A stretch of DNA of 64,000 bases, from NCBI GenBank assembly GCA_902536655.1, contig CACAYF010000001.1:136211-200210 (forward strand). Direction: 5' to 3'. Source of the stretch: an uncultured Alphaproteobacteria bacterium. Lineage in GTDB: Bacteria > Pseudomonadota > Alphaproteobacteria > Methylaequorales > Methylaequoraceae. Below the pieces are notes generated by a model. It was not told the DNA's origin. It saw only the letters and a program-made list of their open reading frames with translations, and made no database searches. The translations under genes and the position numbers were made by a program. The number at the start of each line of letters is the position of its first letter. Positions within the stretch are counted from its first letter, which is position 1. This document shows, one piece after another, positions 39,579 to 49,018 of this stretch.

Positions 39579-40368
39579 TTCAATTGCAATTACAAGTGGA
39601 AAAGGAGGGGTTGGTAAAACGACTTTTGCTGTTAATCTATCAATTGCCCAAAGAAAGTTTACAGACCAGGTTTTTCTTCTAGATACTGATATGGGTATGG
39701 CTAATTCTCATGTTCTTTTAGGAGTAAATCCTGAATTTAGTATTTCAGATATAATTTCTGGAGAAAAACAAATATCAGAAATTATAGAAAATTACAGGAA
39801 GGGAATTGATTTAATCTCCGGGGGAACTGCTTCTAATAATCTACTTAATCTTGAAAATGTTAAGAGGTATTCAATTTTAAACGAAATTGATAATCACCTA
39901 AAAGGTTTTAAAAATGTTAAATTAATGGTTGATATTGCCGCTGGTGCTGAAGATAATGCACTTGTTTTCTCCTTGGCTTGCGATAGAATATTAATTGTAA
40001 TTATTGGAGAACCAACAAGTTTTGTGGACTCATATGCTTTGATTAAAGCATTACATTCTAAATCATCTTTTAAAAATTACTGTATTGCAGCTAATCAAGT
40101 GGATAATGATAGTCATGGAAAAGATTTGTTTGAAAAATTCCAATCAATTACAGCAAAATTTTTAGATGTAAATTTACATTATGTTGGATGTGTTAAAAGT
40201 TCACAGAAAATAAGGAAGTCAATTGTTGATAGAAAGCCTATTAGTATTAGTGAACCAAAGTCTGAAATTTCTCAGTCATTTTTGAAAATTGCCAAAAATA
40301 TAAACGAAACGCCATCAAACGAGTGGGGAGGATTAACTTTTCTTTCAAAAGTCCAAAAAAGGGCCTAA
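39571..40368 (+). CDS. flhG: MinD-like ATPase FlhG/FleN, GTG start
   Basis: IAITSGKGGVGKTTFAVNLSIA, LLDTDMGMANSHVLLGVNP. Confidence 0.92.
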   Translation: MSDSIAITSGKGGVGKTTFAVNLSIAQRKFTDQVFLLDTDMGMANSHVLLGVNPEFSISDIISGEKQISEIIENYRKGIDLISGGTASNNLLNLENVKRYSILNEIDNHLKGFKNVKLMVDIAAGAEDNALVFSLACDRILIVIIGEPTSFVDSYALIKALHSKSSFKNYCIAANQVDNDSHGKDLFEKFQSITAKFLDVNLHYVGCVKSSQKIRKSIVDRKPISISEPKSEISQSFLKIAKNINETPSNEWGGLTFLSKVQKRA

Positions 40369-40378
40369 GCTATCAATT

Positions 40379-41086
40379 ATGAACAATAAATATTACTTGG
40401 ACAAATCACAAACCTCGATAAATGATTTAATTCAAGACAATCTTGATCTTGTAAAGAAAATTGCCTGGCAATTGCATGGAAGGGTCCAGAATATTGTAGA
40501 AGTAGAGGATCTTATTCAGCAAGGAATGGAGGGTCTAGTGCATGCAGCCCAAAAATATTCACCCAAAGAGGGAGTAAATTTTGCTCAATATGCTCAGCTT
40601 AGAATTAGAGGTTCTATAATTGACTTTTTAAGAAAGAATTCCAATTTATGCAGAACAACAATTAAAAAAAAACAAGAGTTTGAAAAAACAAAATTAAATC
40701 TTGAAAAAAAATTAAATAGAAAGGCCACAGAACAAGAATTAATAGAATTTCTTGGTGTTTCAGATGACGAGTTTAATTATTGGAAAAAAGCTTTTGAAGC
40801 TAGTGTAGTTCAGAGTCTAGATACAGCCTATAATGAATACTCAATTCTTTTTGCAAGCAAGGAAGATGATCCAGAATCAAGTTTACAAAACAAAGAACTA
40901 AAAAATCAAATTAGAGAAGCATTGAGCGTTTTAAATCAAAGAGAAGCTTTAGTGGCACAGTTGTATTATGTAGAGGAATTAAACGTTTATGAAATTGCTG
41001 AAGTTTTAGAAATAAGTACAGGCAGAATTTCTCAAATTAAAAAATCAATAATTGGAAAATTAAGAGATGAAATCAATTCAGTTTGA
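40379..41086 (+). CDS. fliA: RNA polymerase sigma factor FliA (sigma-28)
   Basis: VEVEDLIQQGMEGLVHAAQKYSPKEGVNFAQYAQLRIRGSIIDFLR; region 4 YYVEELNVYEIAEVLEISTGRISQIKKSII. Confidence 0.93.
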   Translation: MNNKYYLDKSQTSINDLIQDNLDLVKKIAWQLHGRVQNIVEVEDLIQQGMEGLVHAAQKYSPKEGVNFAQYAQLRIRGSIIDFLRKNSNLCRTTIKKKQEFEKTKLNLEKKLNRKATEQELIEFLGVSDDEFNYWKKAFEASVVQSLDTAYNEYSILFASKEDDPESSLQNKELKNQIREALSVLNQREALVAQLYYVEELNVYEIAEVLEISTGRISQIKKSIIGKLRDEINSV

Positions 41087-41483
41087 CAAAAATAAATGGG
41101 AAGAAATTGATAAAATAGATTTGAGAGTCGATAGTGTAAATCTCATTTATAATGAAGATTTGACTATCAATTTTGTTTGTGGTTTTGAAAACTTATCTCG
41201 AGGAAGATGTGAACTTTTCGTAAAAGAAAAAAATAAAAAAACTATTGATAATCTATTCATTCATAGTGACAAGGCTTTAATGGAAGTAAATGTTTTTTTT
41301 AATGATAAAAAAATAGAGAAGCTTTTGCATCATGTTTCATTAAAGAGAAATTCGTCCAAAAAAATAAAGATAACTATTTCAACCTTAGATCCTCTGATGG
41401 TAAATCAAAAAGGAGATCTTTATGTTGATAGTGAAACTAAGATAAGAATAAATGAAATTAATTGGAATATTCCATTAATTTAA
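41067..41483 (+). CDS. hypothetical protein, translationally coupled to fliA
   Basis: Open 138-aa frame overlapping fliA 3' end by 20 nt; no family recognised. Confidence 0.6.
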   Translation: MKSIQFDKNKWEEIDKIDLRVDSVNLIYNEDLTINFVCGFENLSRGRCELFVKEKNKKTIDNLFIHSDKALMEVNVFFNDKKIEKLLHHVSLKRNSSKKIKITISTLDPLMVNQKGDLYVDSETKIRINEINWNIPLI

Positions 41484-41485
41484 GA

Positions 41486-42295
41486 TTAGCGAGAAGATAA
41501 CTTTTTTGTTACATCCACTTCTGATTGAAGCATCTTACCGCATCCATTGAAGGCTTGTTGAGTTCTTAACATTAAAATAATTTCATCTGTAATATCAGTA
41601 TTCGATTTTTCAAGAAACCCAGCTTGTATTTTTCCAATAGTTCTTTCTTTTGGACGACCAAATGTTGGATCACCGCTTTCAGGTGTTTGATTAAATCTTG
41701 CATTTCCAATATTTTTTAAACCATGCTCGTTTACAAAATCAGCTAACTCAATTTGACCTACTTTTACTGTGTTATCTAAACCATAAGTTGCGCTTATTTC
41801 ACCTTCACTATCAACAGATATTTCTGTTAACAATTCAGGAATAGCATTTTCTTCAGTTCCTGCACTGAGAAATGGTATATTAATAGGCACTTGACCTTCT
41901 CCAAGAAGTGGTAAACCATCAGTATTAACAAGATTACCAACTCTATCTAACTGAAAAGAACCATCTCTAGTAAAAGCACGTTCTGCTGGTGATACATTTA
42001 AACCTCTTCCAAGCGGTTGCCCTAAAACAAAGAAACCTTCACCCATTATTGCTAGGTCTAAACTACCATTGGTTGCTTGTAATGACCCTTGAGAAAAACT
42101 TTGCCTAGGTTTTATTGTTTTAACGCCCATTCCTGTGGCTTTTTCCGTAGAATTGTTGTGTTGCGAATGATAAAGGTCTTCAAACTGTGCCTCGCTTTTT
42201 TTGAAGCCATTAGTCCCTGCATTTGCTATATTATTTGAAATGACTGCTAAGTCTCTGTTTGCAGCATCTAACCCAGTTCGAATTATTGAAAACAT
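41486..42295 (-). CDS. flagellar rod/hook family protein (FlgG/FlgF/FlgE superfamily, FlgG-like)
   Basis: MFSIIRTGLDAANRDLAVISNNIANAGTNGFKKSEAQFEDLY... GFLEKSNTDITDEIILMLRTQQAFNGCGKMLQSEV; ATG at 42295 preferred over track start 42322 by homology. Confidence 0.85.
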   Translation of the reverse strand: MFSIIRTGLDAANRDLAVISNNIANAGTNGFKKSEAQFEDLYHSQHNNSTEKATGMGVKTIKPRQSFSQGSLQATNGSLDLAIMGEGFFVLGQPLGRGLNVSPAERAFTRDGSFQLDRVGNLVNTDGLPLLGEGQVPINIPFLSAGTEENAIPELLTEISVDSEGEISATYGLDNTVKVGQIELADFVNEHGLKNIGNARFNQTPESGDPTFGRPKERTIGKIQAGFLEKSNTDITDEIILMLRTQQAFNGCGKMLQSEVDVTKKLSSR

Positions 42296-42305
42296 AATTG
42301 ATTCT

Positions 42306-42321
42306 AGCAAATAGTATGCCA
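42306..42321 (-). promoter_or_regulatory. candidate sigma-54 promoter immediately upstream of the FlgG-like gene
   Basis: Reverse strand TGGCATACTATTTGCT, GG-N10-GC spacing. Confidence 0.55.
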
Positions 42322-42365
42322 TTTTCCTTGTTGGTTTTAATTTTTAGTTGTATATTCATTTAATT

Positions 42366-42441
42366 GGGCGGATAGCTCAGTTGGGAGAGCAATTGCTCGA
42401 CACGCAATAGGTCGCAGGTTCGAACCCTGTTCCGCCCACCA
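42366..42441 (+). tRNA. tRNA-Val(GAC), CCA encoded
   Basis: gggcgga/tccgccc acceptor, gctc/gagc D-stem, attgc-TCGACAC-gcaat anticodon arm, gcagg-ttcgaac-cctgt T-arm. Confidence 0.88.
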
Positions 42442-42453
42442 GAGTAATTATTT

Positions 42454-43548
42454 ATGAAGAGAAGAAAATTTATAAAAAAATCTATTTCCTCGAGTTTATT
42501 AGGAGGGGCAGTTGCAAGTTCTTTGTTTTTCCCAAACATTGTTAGCTCAAAAAAAAAACATACATGGGTAGCAGTTTCTGCCTTCGATAAAGCTGGCATT
42601 CTTGGAAGATCCTTTACAAGGCTATGCGAAGAAATAACCAGAATTTCTGATGGAGAACTTAACATTAGACTTTTTCATGCAAATGAGTTGGTTGGTGCTT
42701 TTGAATCATTTGATGTAGTTCAAAGTGGAACTTGTCAGATGGGATTTGGGTCTCCATACTACTGGGCAGGAAAGTCTCCAGCAATATCATTTTTATCTGG
42801 AATTCCATTTGGTTTTAATCAACAGGAAATGGCCGCTTGGTTTTATCATGGAGATGGATTAAAATTAGCAAATAAAGTTTATAATGAATTAAATCTTAAA
42901 TTCTTTCCAGCTGGAAATACAGGAAACCAGATGGGAGGCTGGTTCAATAAATCAATTAACAATGTCACTGATTTTAAAGGGCTTAAATTTAGAATGCCAG
43001 GTTTAGGTGGAGAAGTGTTAAAAAGTTATGGAACTAATGTGGTGTTGCTTCCAGGACCTGAAGTTGTTCCTGCAATAACGTCTGGTACAATAGATGGTAC
43101 TGAATGGATTGGACCCGCTGCTGATTTAGGGAAAGGCCTGCATAAAGTTTGTGATTATTATTATTATCCTGGATGGCATGAACCGGGTACCTGTCTCGAA
43201 TCATTCATAAATCTTGATTCTTGGAATAAACTTACTAAAGGACAACAAAAATTAGTAGAAGCTTCATGTGCCAAATCTAATTCGATGATTGCTTCAGAAT
43301 TCTTTGCAAGAAATTGCTTTGCAGTTAAAAAATTGAAAGATCAATATAGCGTTTCGTTTATGAGGTATAATGACAAAGTTCTTAAACTGCTTAAGCGAAG
43401 ATCAGACGAGGTTGTATCAGAAATAGCAGCTAAAGATAACTTATCAAAACAACTTTTTGAAAACATAATCTCATTCAGAGAATTGGCTATCTTTTGGTCA
43501 CATTACTCTGAAGCAGATTATTTAAATGCAAGAATTCTAAACAATTAA
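42454..43548 (+). CDS. TRAP transporter substrate-binding protein, TakP-like (2-oxoacid type)
   Basis: Tat-like MKRRKFIKKSISSSLLGGAVASS; GNTGNQMGGWFNKSINNVTDFKGLKFRMPG, TEWIGPAADLGKGLHKVCDYYYYPGWHEPG. Confidence 0.85.
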   Translation: MKRRKFIKKSISSSLLGGAVASSLFFPNIVSSKKKHTWVAVSAFDKAGILGRSFTRLCEEITRISDGELNIRLFHANELVGAFESFDVVQSGTCQMGFGSPYYWAGKSPAISFLSGIPFGFNQQEMAAWFYHGDGLKLANKVYNELNLKFFPAGNTGNQMGGWFNKSINNVTDFKGLKFRMPGLGGEVLKSYGTNVVLLPGPEVVPAITSGTIDGTEWIGPAADLGKGLHKVCDYYYYPGWHEPGTCLESFINLDSWNKLTKGQQKLVEASCAKSNSMIASEFFARNCFAVKKLKDQYSVSFMRYNDKVLKLLKRRSDEVVSEIAAKDNLSKQLFENIISFRELAIFWSHYSEADYLNARILNN

Positions 43549-44924
43549 ATTTGTCTTGGAAGCCAGGTTATAATTGAAGGAAATTTAAACAAGATACTTA
43601 ATAAAAATATTTGGATGATTATAAAGGGTATTACACCTTGATAAATGTCACTTGTTTTTATTTCTGTTGGACTTACTCCCCTTAAGTAAAATAGAGCAAA
43701 ACCAAAAGGTGGTGTGAGAAAACTTGTTTGAAGGTTAATCGCGAACATTATTGCTAACCAGACAGGATCATAACCCAGTGCAATTAATGAAGGCCCAACA
43801 ATCGGAACGATTACGAAAACAATTTGAAAAAAATCTAAAAAGAATCCCAGTAAAAAAATCACAATCATTACAATCAATAGCGAAGTTACTGCACCCCCAG
43901 GAACACCAGTTATAAAGTTCTCAACAATAAGGTCACCTCCAAAACCACGAAAAACTAGAGAAAATAAAGATGCGCCAATAAGAATAAAAAAAACCATCGA
44001 TGAGATTTTTAAAGTTTCTTCACAAGCTATCATTAAAGATTCTAATTTAATTTTTTTTTTTATAGACAAAATTATGGAGCCTAAAGCACCTAATGCTGCT
44101 GATTCAGTAGGTGTTGCAATTCCAAATAAAATAGATCCTAAGACAATTATTATCAAACTTAAAGGTGGTAATATTATTTTTGTAATTTCTACTAAATCAA
44201 ATGAAGATTTTTTTAAGTTGTTATTAATTGGAAATAAGTTGGGGTTATAAAGTGAACATAAAAATATCCAAAGAAAATAAAAACTTACCAAGAGTAAGCC
44301 AGGAAAAATAGCTCCAGCAAATAATTCAACACTGCTTACGGGATCTGGAGCTAGTTCACCTGAAATAGCAGACGCTTGTTCATTTGCACCTTGAAATACA
44401 TCAGCTAAAAGTACCAGTACAATCGATGGTGGAATTATTTGACCAAGAGTACCGCTTGCGCAGATAACTCCAGTAGAAATTTTTTTATTGTATTTCCACT
44501 TAATCATCAATGGAAGGGATAATATTCCCATTGTTACAACTGTTGCGCCGACTATTCCAGTAGATGCTGCCATTAGGACACCAACGATTAAAATAGAATA
44601 AACTAATCCACCTTTCTTATTTCCCCAAATTTTACTCATATTTTCCAGTAATTCATTTGCTATACCAGACTTTTCAAGCATAACTCCCATGAAAATAAAA
44701 AGTGGAACTGCAATTAAGGTTTCATTAGTCAAAATTCCAAAAATTCTATTTGGCAACACACTTATTAGAACAAGAGGAAATAAATCGAAAAGAAAACCCA
44801 TCATGCCAACGAAAATGGAAGTACCAGCTAAAGTCAAAGCGACGGGATAGCCCATTAATAAAAAAATTGCTAAGGTCACGAATAAAAATAATGCGAAAAA
44901 CTCTTGATTAAGAAATTCAGTCAT
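43545..44924 (-). CDS. dctM: TRAP transporter large permease DctM
   Basis: LLMGYPVALTLAGTS, ATGIVGATVVTMGILSLPLMIKWKYNKKISTGVICASGTLGQIIPPSIVLVLLAD. Confidence 0.95.
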   Translation of the reverse strand: MTEFLNQEFFALFLFVTLAIFLLMGYPVALTLAGTSIFVGMMGFLFDLFPLVLISVLPNRIFGILTNETLIAVPLFIFMGVMLEKSGIANELLENMSKIWGNKKGGLVYSILIVGVLMAASTGIVGATVVTMGILSLPLMIKWKYNKKISTGVICASGTLGQIIPPSIVLVLLADVFQGANEQASAISGELAPDPVSSVELFAGAIFPGLLLVSFYFLWIFLCSLYNPNLFPINNNLKKSSFDLVEITKIILPPLSLIIIVLGSILFGIATPTESAALGALGSIILSIKKKIKLESLMIACEETLKISSMVFFILIGASLFSLVFRGFGGDLIVENFITGVPGGAVTSLLIVMIVIFLLGFFLDFFQIVFVIVPIVGPSLIALGYDPVWLAIMFAINLQTSFLTPPFGFALFYLRGVSPTEIKTSDIYQGVIPFIIIQIFLLSILFKFPSIITWLPRQI

Positions 44925-45433
44925 TTTCTTTTGAAATAATCAAAGATTTTTTGTATCAATTCGATTGATAAAAGTATTCCTGAAAAGAATATAAAAAATT
45001 TTAAAATATAAATGTTTGCAAGACCGCCAGTTTCTTTTGAATCCTCACTAATTAAAAATGATCTTAGAAAATAGTCATAGCCCTTTGTAATTATAAAAAA
45101 ACAAAATGGTAATCCAAAGATAATAGATCCAATTAAATTTATTTTTTTTTTCCTTATCTCACTAAAATTTCTATAAAGAATGTCAATTCTAACATGTCCG
45201 TCCCTATTAAGGGTGTATGCAATACCGAACAAAATAAAACAAGCGTGTGTCCAAATATAAAGATCTTGCAACCATGTAAATCCAATCGAAAAAATATACC
45301 TTAAAATAACTGATAGGCTTACCAAAGTTATGAGAATCAATATGAGGATTGAAGACATTTTTCCAAAAAAAAAATTAATTTTGTTTGATGTCAGTTTTAA
45401 TATGAATTTTTTCACTGTTTGATTGTAATACAT
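44921..45433 (-). CDS. dctQ: TRAP transporter small permease DctQ
   Basis: Four TM segments, YTLNRDGHVRIDILYRNFSE motif, adjacent to dctM. Confidence 0.9.
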   Translation of the reverse strand: MYYNQTVKKFILKLTSNKINFFFGKMSSILILILITLVSLSVILRYIFSIGFTWLQDLYIWTHACFILFGIAYTLNRDGHVRIDILYRNFSEIRKKKINLIGSIIFGLPFCFFIITKGYDYFLRSFLISEDSKETGGLANIYILKFFIFFSGILLSIELIQKIFDYFKRK

Positions 45434-45479
45434 TTTCTTTGATTGACAAATTTTTAGAATTAATTATTTTAAATTAATT

Positions 45480-45605
45480 ATGAAAGTATTGAGATCAATT
45501 AAATCAGCCAAATCTAGGCACAGAGATTGCCGTGTAGTAAAAAGAAAAGGAAGACTTTACGTAATTAATAAAACAGATGCACGCTTTAAGGCTCGACAAG
45601 GTTAA
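45480..45605 (+). CDS. rpmJ: 50S ribosomal protein L36
   Basis: Not in track: [41 protein letters not shown]. Confidence 0.95.
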   Translation: MKVLRSIKSAKSRHRDCRVVKRKGRLYVINKTDARFKARQG

Positions 45606-47017
45606 CTTATTTTAGCAATCCTCAAATTGTTTGTAGATCCAGATACACCAATAGGTGCTCCAGCTGTAATGACAACATAATCCCCTTTTCGAACAATCTT
45701 TTCCTTTTTCGCCAATTCACAAGCATTTTCAATCATGCCTGAAAAACTTTTTGGCTCTAATGCATGAATGTTGTGGACCCCCCAAATTAAAGCAAGTTGC
45801 CTTGCTGTGAGTCTTTCCGGAGACAAACCTATAATGGGAACTGTTGGTCTCTCTCTAGCTGCTCTTTTTGCCGTTCCACCAGACCTGGTGTAGGTAAAAA
45901 TTGCTTTTGCTAAAACAGTCTTTACAACTTGAGATGCAGCTGAGCTTATTGCATCGGAGGTAGTCTCTTCAAGTTTTATTTTTTTACTTTCTAAAAGCTG
46001 TCTGTAAGAAAAATCATTTTCTACACCACGAATAATTCTATCCATAATTTTAACAGATTCTATGGGAAACTTACCTGATGCTGTTTCAGCTGAAAGCATA
46101 ACGCAGTCAACTGAATCGAATACAGCTGTGGCAACATCTGAAGCCTCAGCTCTTGTTGGTGATGGTGAACTGACCATCGAATCAAGCATTTGAGTTGCAA
46201 CAACAATTGGCTTTCCGTGATTTCTGCAGGCATCAACAAGTCTTTTTTGGATAATGGGTACCTCCTCTGGTGGCATCTCAACGCCTAAATCACCTCGAGC
46301 AACCATTGCAGCATCGCAATGTTTTAATATTTCATCCATTCTTTTAATTGCAAGTGGTTTTTCAAATTTAGCCATGATTGCTGTTTGGTCACCAGTAATT
46401 TTTTTTAATTCCAGTAAATCATTCGTTTTTTGTACAAATGATAACGCTACATAATCAAGACTGAGGTTGAGACATAATTCCAAATCTACAAGGTCTTTTT
46501 GGCTTAGTGATGATACCTTTATAAAAACTTCTGGAATATTCACTCCCTTTTTATTAGAAATTCTTCCACCATTAATTACCTCTGTTTCGATTTTTTCTGA
46601 GCTAACATTTTGGATATTAAGAATGATTTTTCCATCATCAATCAAAATCCTGTTATTTCTTTTAACGGATTTGAAGATCTCCGGGTGTGGAAGTAAAACC
46701 CTTGACTCATCACCTAATTTATCATTTAAATCTAATGAAAACTTTTGAAAATTTTTTAAAAAAGCGGATCCTTTTTTAAAGCTCCCGATTCTAAATTTTG
46801 GCCCCTGTAAATCTCCTAAAATTGCAATAGGTCTACCTAATCTTTTCTCGTATTGTCTTATATGAAAAACTCTTCTGCGATGATCTTCATGTGTTCCGTG
46901 ACTGAAATTTAATCTAAAAATATCTGCACCAGCTTGGAAGAGTGAATGAATTTTAACTGGAGACGAAGTAGATGGACCTAAAGTCGCAATGATTTTTGTA
47001 TTTCTATTTCTTAACAT
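45602..47017 (-). CDS. pyk: pyruvate kinase
   Basis: [61 protein letters not shown]. Confidence 0.97.
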   Translation of the reverse strand: MLRNRNTKIIATLGPSTSSPVKIHSLFQAGADIFRLNFSHGTHEDHRRRVFHIRQYEKRLGRPIAILGDLQGPKFRIGSFKKGSAFLKNFQKFSLDLNDKLGDESRVLLPHPEIFKSVKRNNRILIDDGKIILNIQNVSSEKIETEVINGGRISNKKGVNIPEVFIKVSSLSQKDLVDLELCLNLSLDYVALSFVQKTNDLLELKKITGDQTAIMAKFEKPLAIKRMDEILKHCDAAMVARGDLGVEMPPEEVPIIQKRLVDACRNHGKPIVVATQMLDSMVSSPSPTRAEASDVATAVFDSVDCVMLSAETASGKFPIESVKIMDRIIRGVENDFSYRQLLESKKIKLEETTSDAISSAASQVVKTVLAKAIFTYTRSGGTAKRAARERPTVPIIGLSPERLTARQLALIWGVHNIHALEPKSFSGMIENACELAKKEKIVRKGDYVVITAGAPIGVSGSTNNLRIAKIS

Positions 47018-47072
47018 TTCTTATTTACTTTATACTACACTAATTAACTATTTGATATAAAATTAAATCCAG

Positions 47073-47819
47073 ATGGAACCTGTATTTTTTGCAAAGGAAT
47101 TTGAAAATAAAAATTTTAGTAATCACATAGTTTTTATTTGTGATCATGCTTCAAATTATATTCCGCGAAAATATAGAAAACTTGGAATCTCTGATAGTGA
47201 TTTAGAAAGTCACATTGCTTTTGACATTGGTGCAAAGAATCTAACAATTAATCTAGCTAAAAAATTAAAACAATCTTATTTTTTATCAAATTTTTCGAGA
47301 CTGTTAATTGACCCTAACAGAAAAAAAACTGATACAGAATTAATAAAAGTAAGGTCATTTGGAGTCGAAATACCGGAGAATTTGCATATCTCAACTCAAG
47401 AAAGGGAATACAGAATTAACTTTTTTTATAATTACTACCATAAAAATTTAGGGAATTTTGTGAAAAAAAAAATTAATAAATACAAAAAAGTTTTTTTGGT
47501 TTCAATTCACAGTTTTACCAAAAATTCCAAAAACGTGAATAGGGGGATAGAAGTTGGTTTGTTGTGGAATAAAACTATGGATCTTTTACTTCCCATTCAA
47601 AGAAATCTAAAAGATAAAAAAATTCATTTTGGAAGAAATTATCCATATTCTGGTTTTCATTATAATTATACTATTGACAGACTATATAGGAATTTTTACT
47701 TAGAAAATATTACTATAGAAATTAGAAACGATTTGATTTGTGATCAAAAAGGAATTAAAAAATACATATCACTAATGTCAAATATATTTAAGGAATTCCT
47801 CAATGAAAAAAAACCGTGA
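47073..47819 (+). CDS. N-formylglutamate amidohydrolase family protein
   Basis: FICDHASNYIPRKYRKLGIS, HIAFDIGAKNL, NFSRLLIDPNR, VSIHSFT, NYPYSG. Confidence 0.88.
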   Translation: MEPVFFAKEFENKNFSNHIVFICDHASNYIPRKYRKLGISDSDLESHIAFDIGAKNLTINLAKKLKQSYFLSNFSRLLIDPNRKKTDTELIKVRSFGVEIPENLHISTQEREYRINFFYNYYHKNLGNFVKKKINKYKKVFLVSIHSFTKNSKNVNRGIEVGLLWNKTMDLLLPIQRNLKDKKIHFGRNYPYSGFHYNYTIDRLYRNFYLENITIEIRNDLICDQKGIKKYISLMSNIFKEFLNEKKP

Positions 47820-48060
47820 AATGGAAAGTATAGAAGCTGCTGCGTTTAGAAGACTTATAGGTCATCTTCAAAAAAATACTCAAGTACAAAATATTGATTT
47901 AATGAATTTGGCAGGCTTTTGTCGAAATTGTCTTTCAAAGTGGATGGTAGAAGAAGCAAAAAAAATAAATATAAGTTTAGATTATGAAACCGTTCGTTCT
48001 GAAGTATATGGGATGGATTACAATGAGTGGAAAAAAAAATTTCAGACCCCGATTGAATAA
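47803..48060 (+). CDS. DUF1244 family protein
   Basis: AAAFRRLIGHLQKNTQVQNIDLMNLAGFCRNCLSKWM...EVYGMDYNEWKKKFQ. Confidence 0.9.
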   Translation: MKKNREMESIEAAAFRRLIGHLQKNTQVQNIDLMNLAGFCRNCLSKWMVEEAKKINISLDYETVRSEVYGMDYNEWKKKFQTPIE

Positions 48061-49017
48061 ATGAATATTTTAGTTACTGGAGCTGCTGGTTTTATTGGTT
48101 TTCACACATGCCTCTACTTACTAACAAAACATAAGGTGTACGGCTTAGATAATTTAAATAATTATTATGATGTTAATCTTAAGAAAAGTAGATTGAAGAT
48201 ACTTAAAAAGAATAAGGATTTTGAGTTTTTAAAGACAGATATTCAGAATAAAAATTTACATAATAAATTTAAAAAAATAAAATTGGATATAATTATTAAT
48301 CTTGCTGCTCAAGCAGGAGTTAGACACTCACTCAAAGATCCATTTTCATACATTGATTCAAATATATTGGGACAAATAAATTTGTTAGAATTTGCGAAAA
48401 AAATAAAAATTAAGAAATTTATTTACGCAAGTTCCTCATCCGTTTATGGAGGAAATGAGAAGATGCCATTCTCAGTAAAACATAGAGTTGATAAACCTAT
48501 CTCGCTATATGCTGCTTCAAAAAAATCAACAGAACTGCTAGCTGAATGTTATTCTCATTTATTTAAAATTAAGTGTATTGGGTTAAGATTTTTTACAGTT
48601 TACGGCCCTTGGGGTAGACCCGATATGGCTACTTTTATTTTCACAAAAAAAATTTTAGAAAATAAGAAAATTAATATATTTAACTACGGTAATATGAAAA
48701 GAGACTTTACTTATATTGATGATATTGTCAAAGGTATAAAAGGTGCAGTTAATCTAAAAGCTGATTATAAACATAAAATTTATAATTTAGGTAACAATAA
48801 ACCAGAAGATTTAAAAAAGTTTATATCAATAATAGAAAAAAACTTAAAAGTTAAAGCAAAAAGAAATCTTTTACCAATTCAACCAGGTGATGTAGCTAAA
48901 ACTTCAGCGAATATAGATGAGAGTAGGAGAGAATTAAATTTTAATCCAAAAACTTCTATAGACGAAGGTGTACCAAAGTTTATTGAATGGTACAAGCAAT
49001 ACTACAAAATTAAATAA
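48061..49017 (+). CDS. NAD-dependent nucleotide-sugar epimerase (UDP-glucuronate 4-epimerase-like)
   Basis: MNILVTGAAGFIGFHTCLYL, YASSSSVYGGNEKMPFS, YAASKKSTELLA, RFFTVYGPWGRPDMA. Confidence 0.9.
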   Translation: MNILVTGAAGFIGFHTCLYLLTKHKVYGLDNLNNYYDVNLKKSRLKILKKNKDFEFLKTDIQNKNLHNKFKKIKLDIIINLAAQAGVRHSLKDPFSYIDSNILGQINLLEFAKKIKIKKFIYASSSSVYGGNEKMPFSVKHRVDKPISLYAASKKSTELLAECYSHLFKIKCIGLRFFTVYGPWGRPDMATFIFTKKILENKKINIFNYGNMKRDFTYIDDIVKGIKGAVNLKADYKHKIYNLGNNKPEDLKKFISIIEKNLKVKAKRNLLPIQPGDVAKTSANIDESRRELNFNPKTSIDEGVPKFIEWYKQYYKIK

Positions 49018-49018
49018 T

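Noticed and set aside
42360-42665. 101-aa minus-strand ORF (…GGRNRVRTCDLLRVEQLLSQLSYPPN)
   Set aside because: C-terminal part is the reverse complement of tRNA-Val; this is a well-known spurious translation of tRNA antisense, and the rest is antisense to the takP-like gene.
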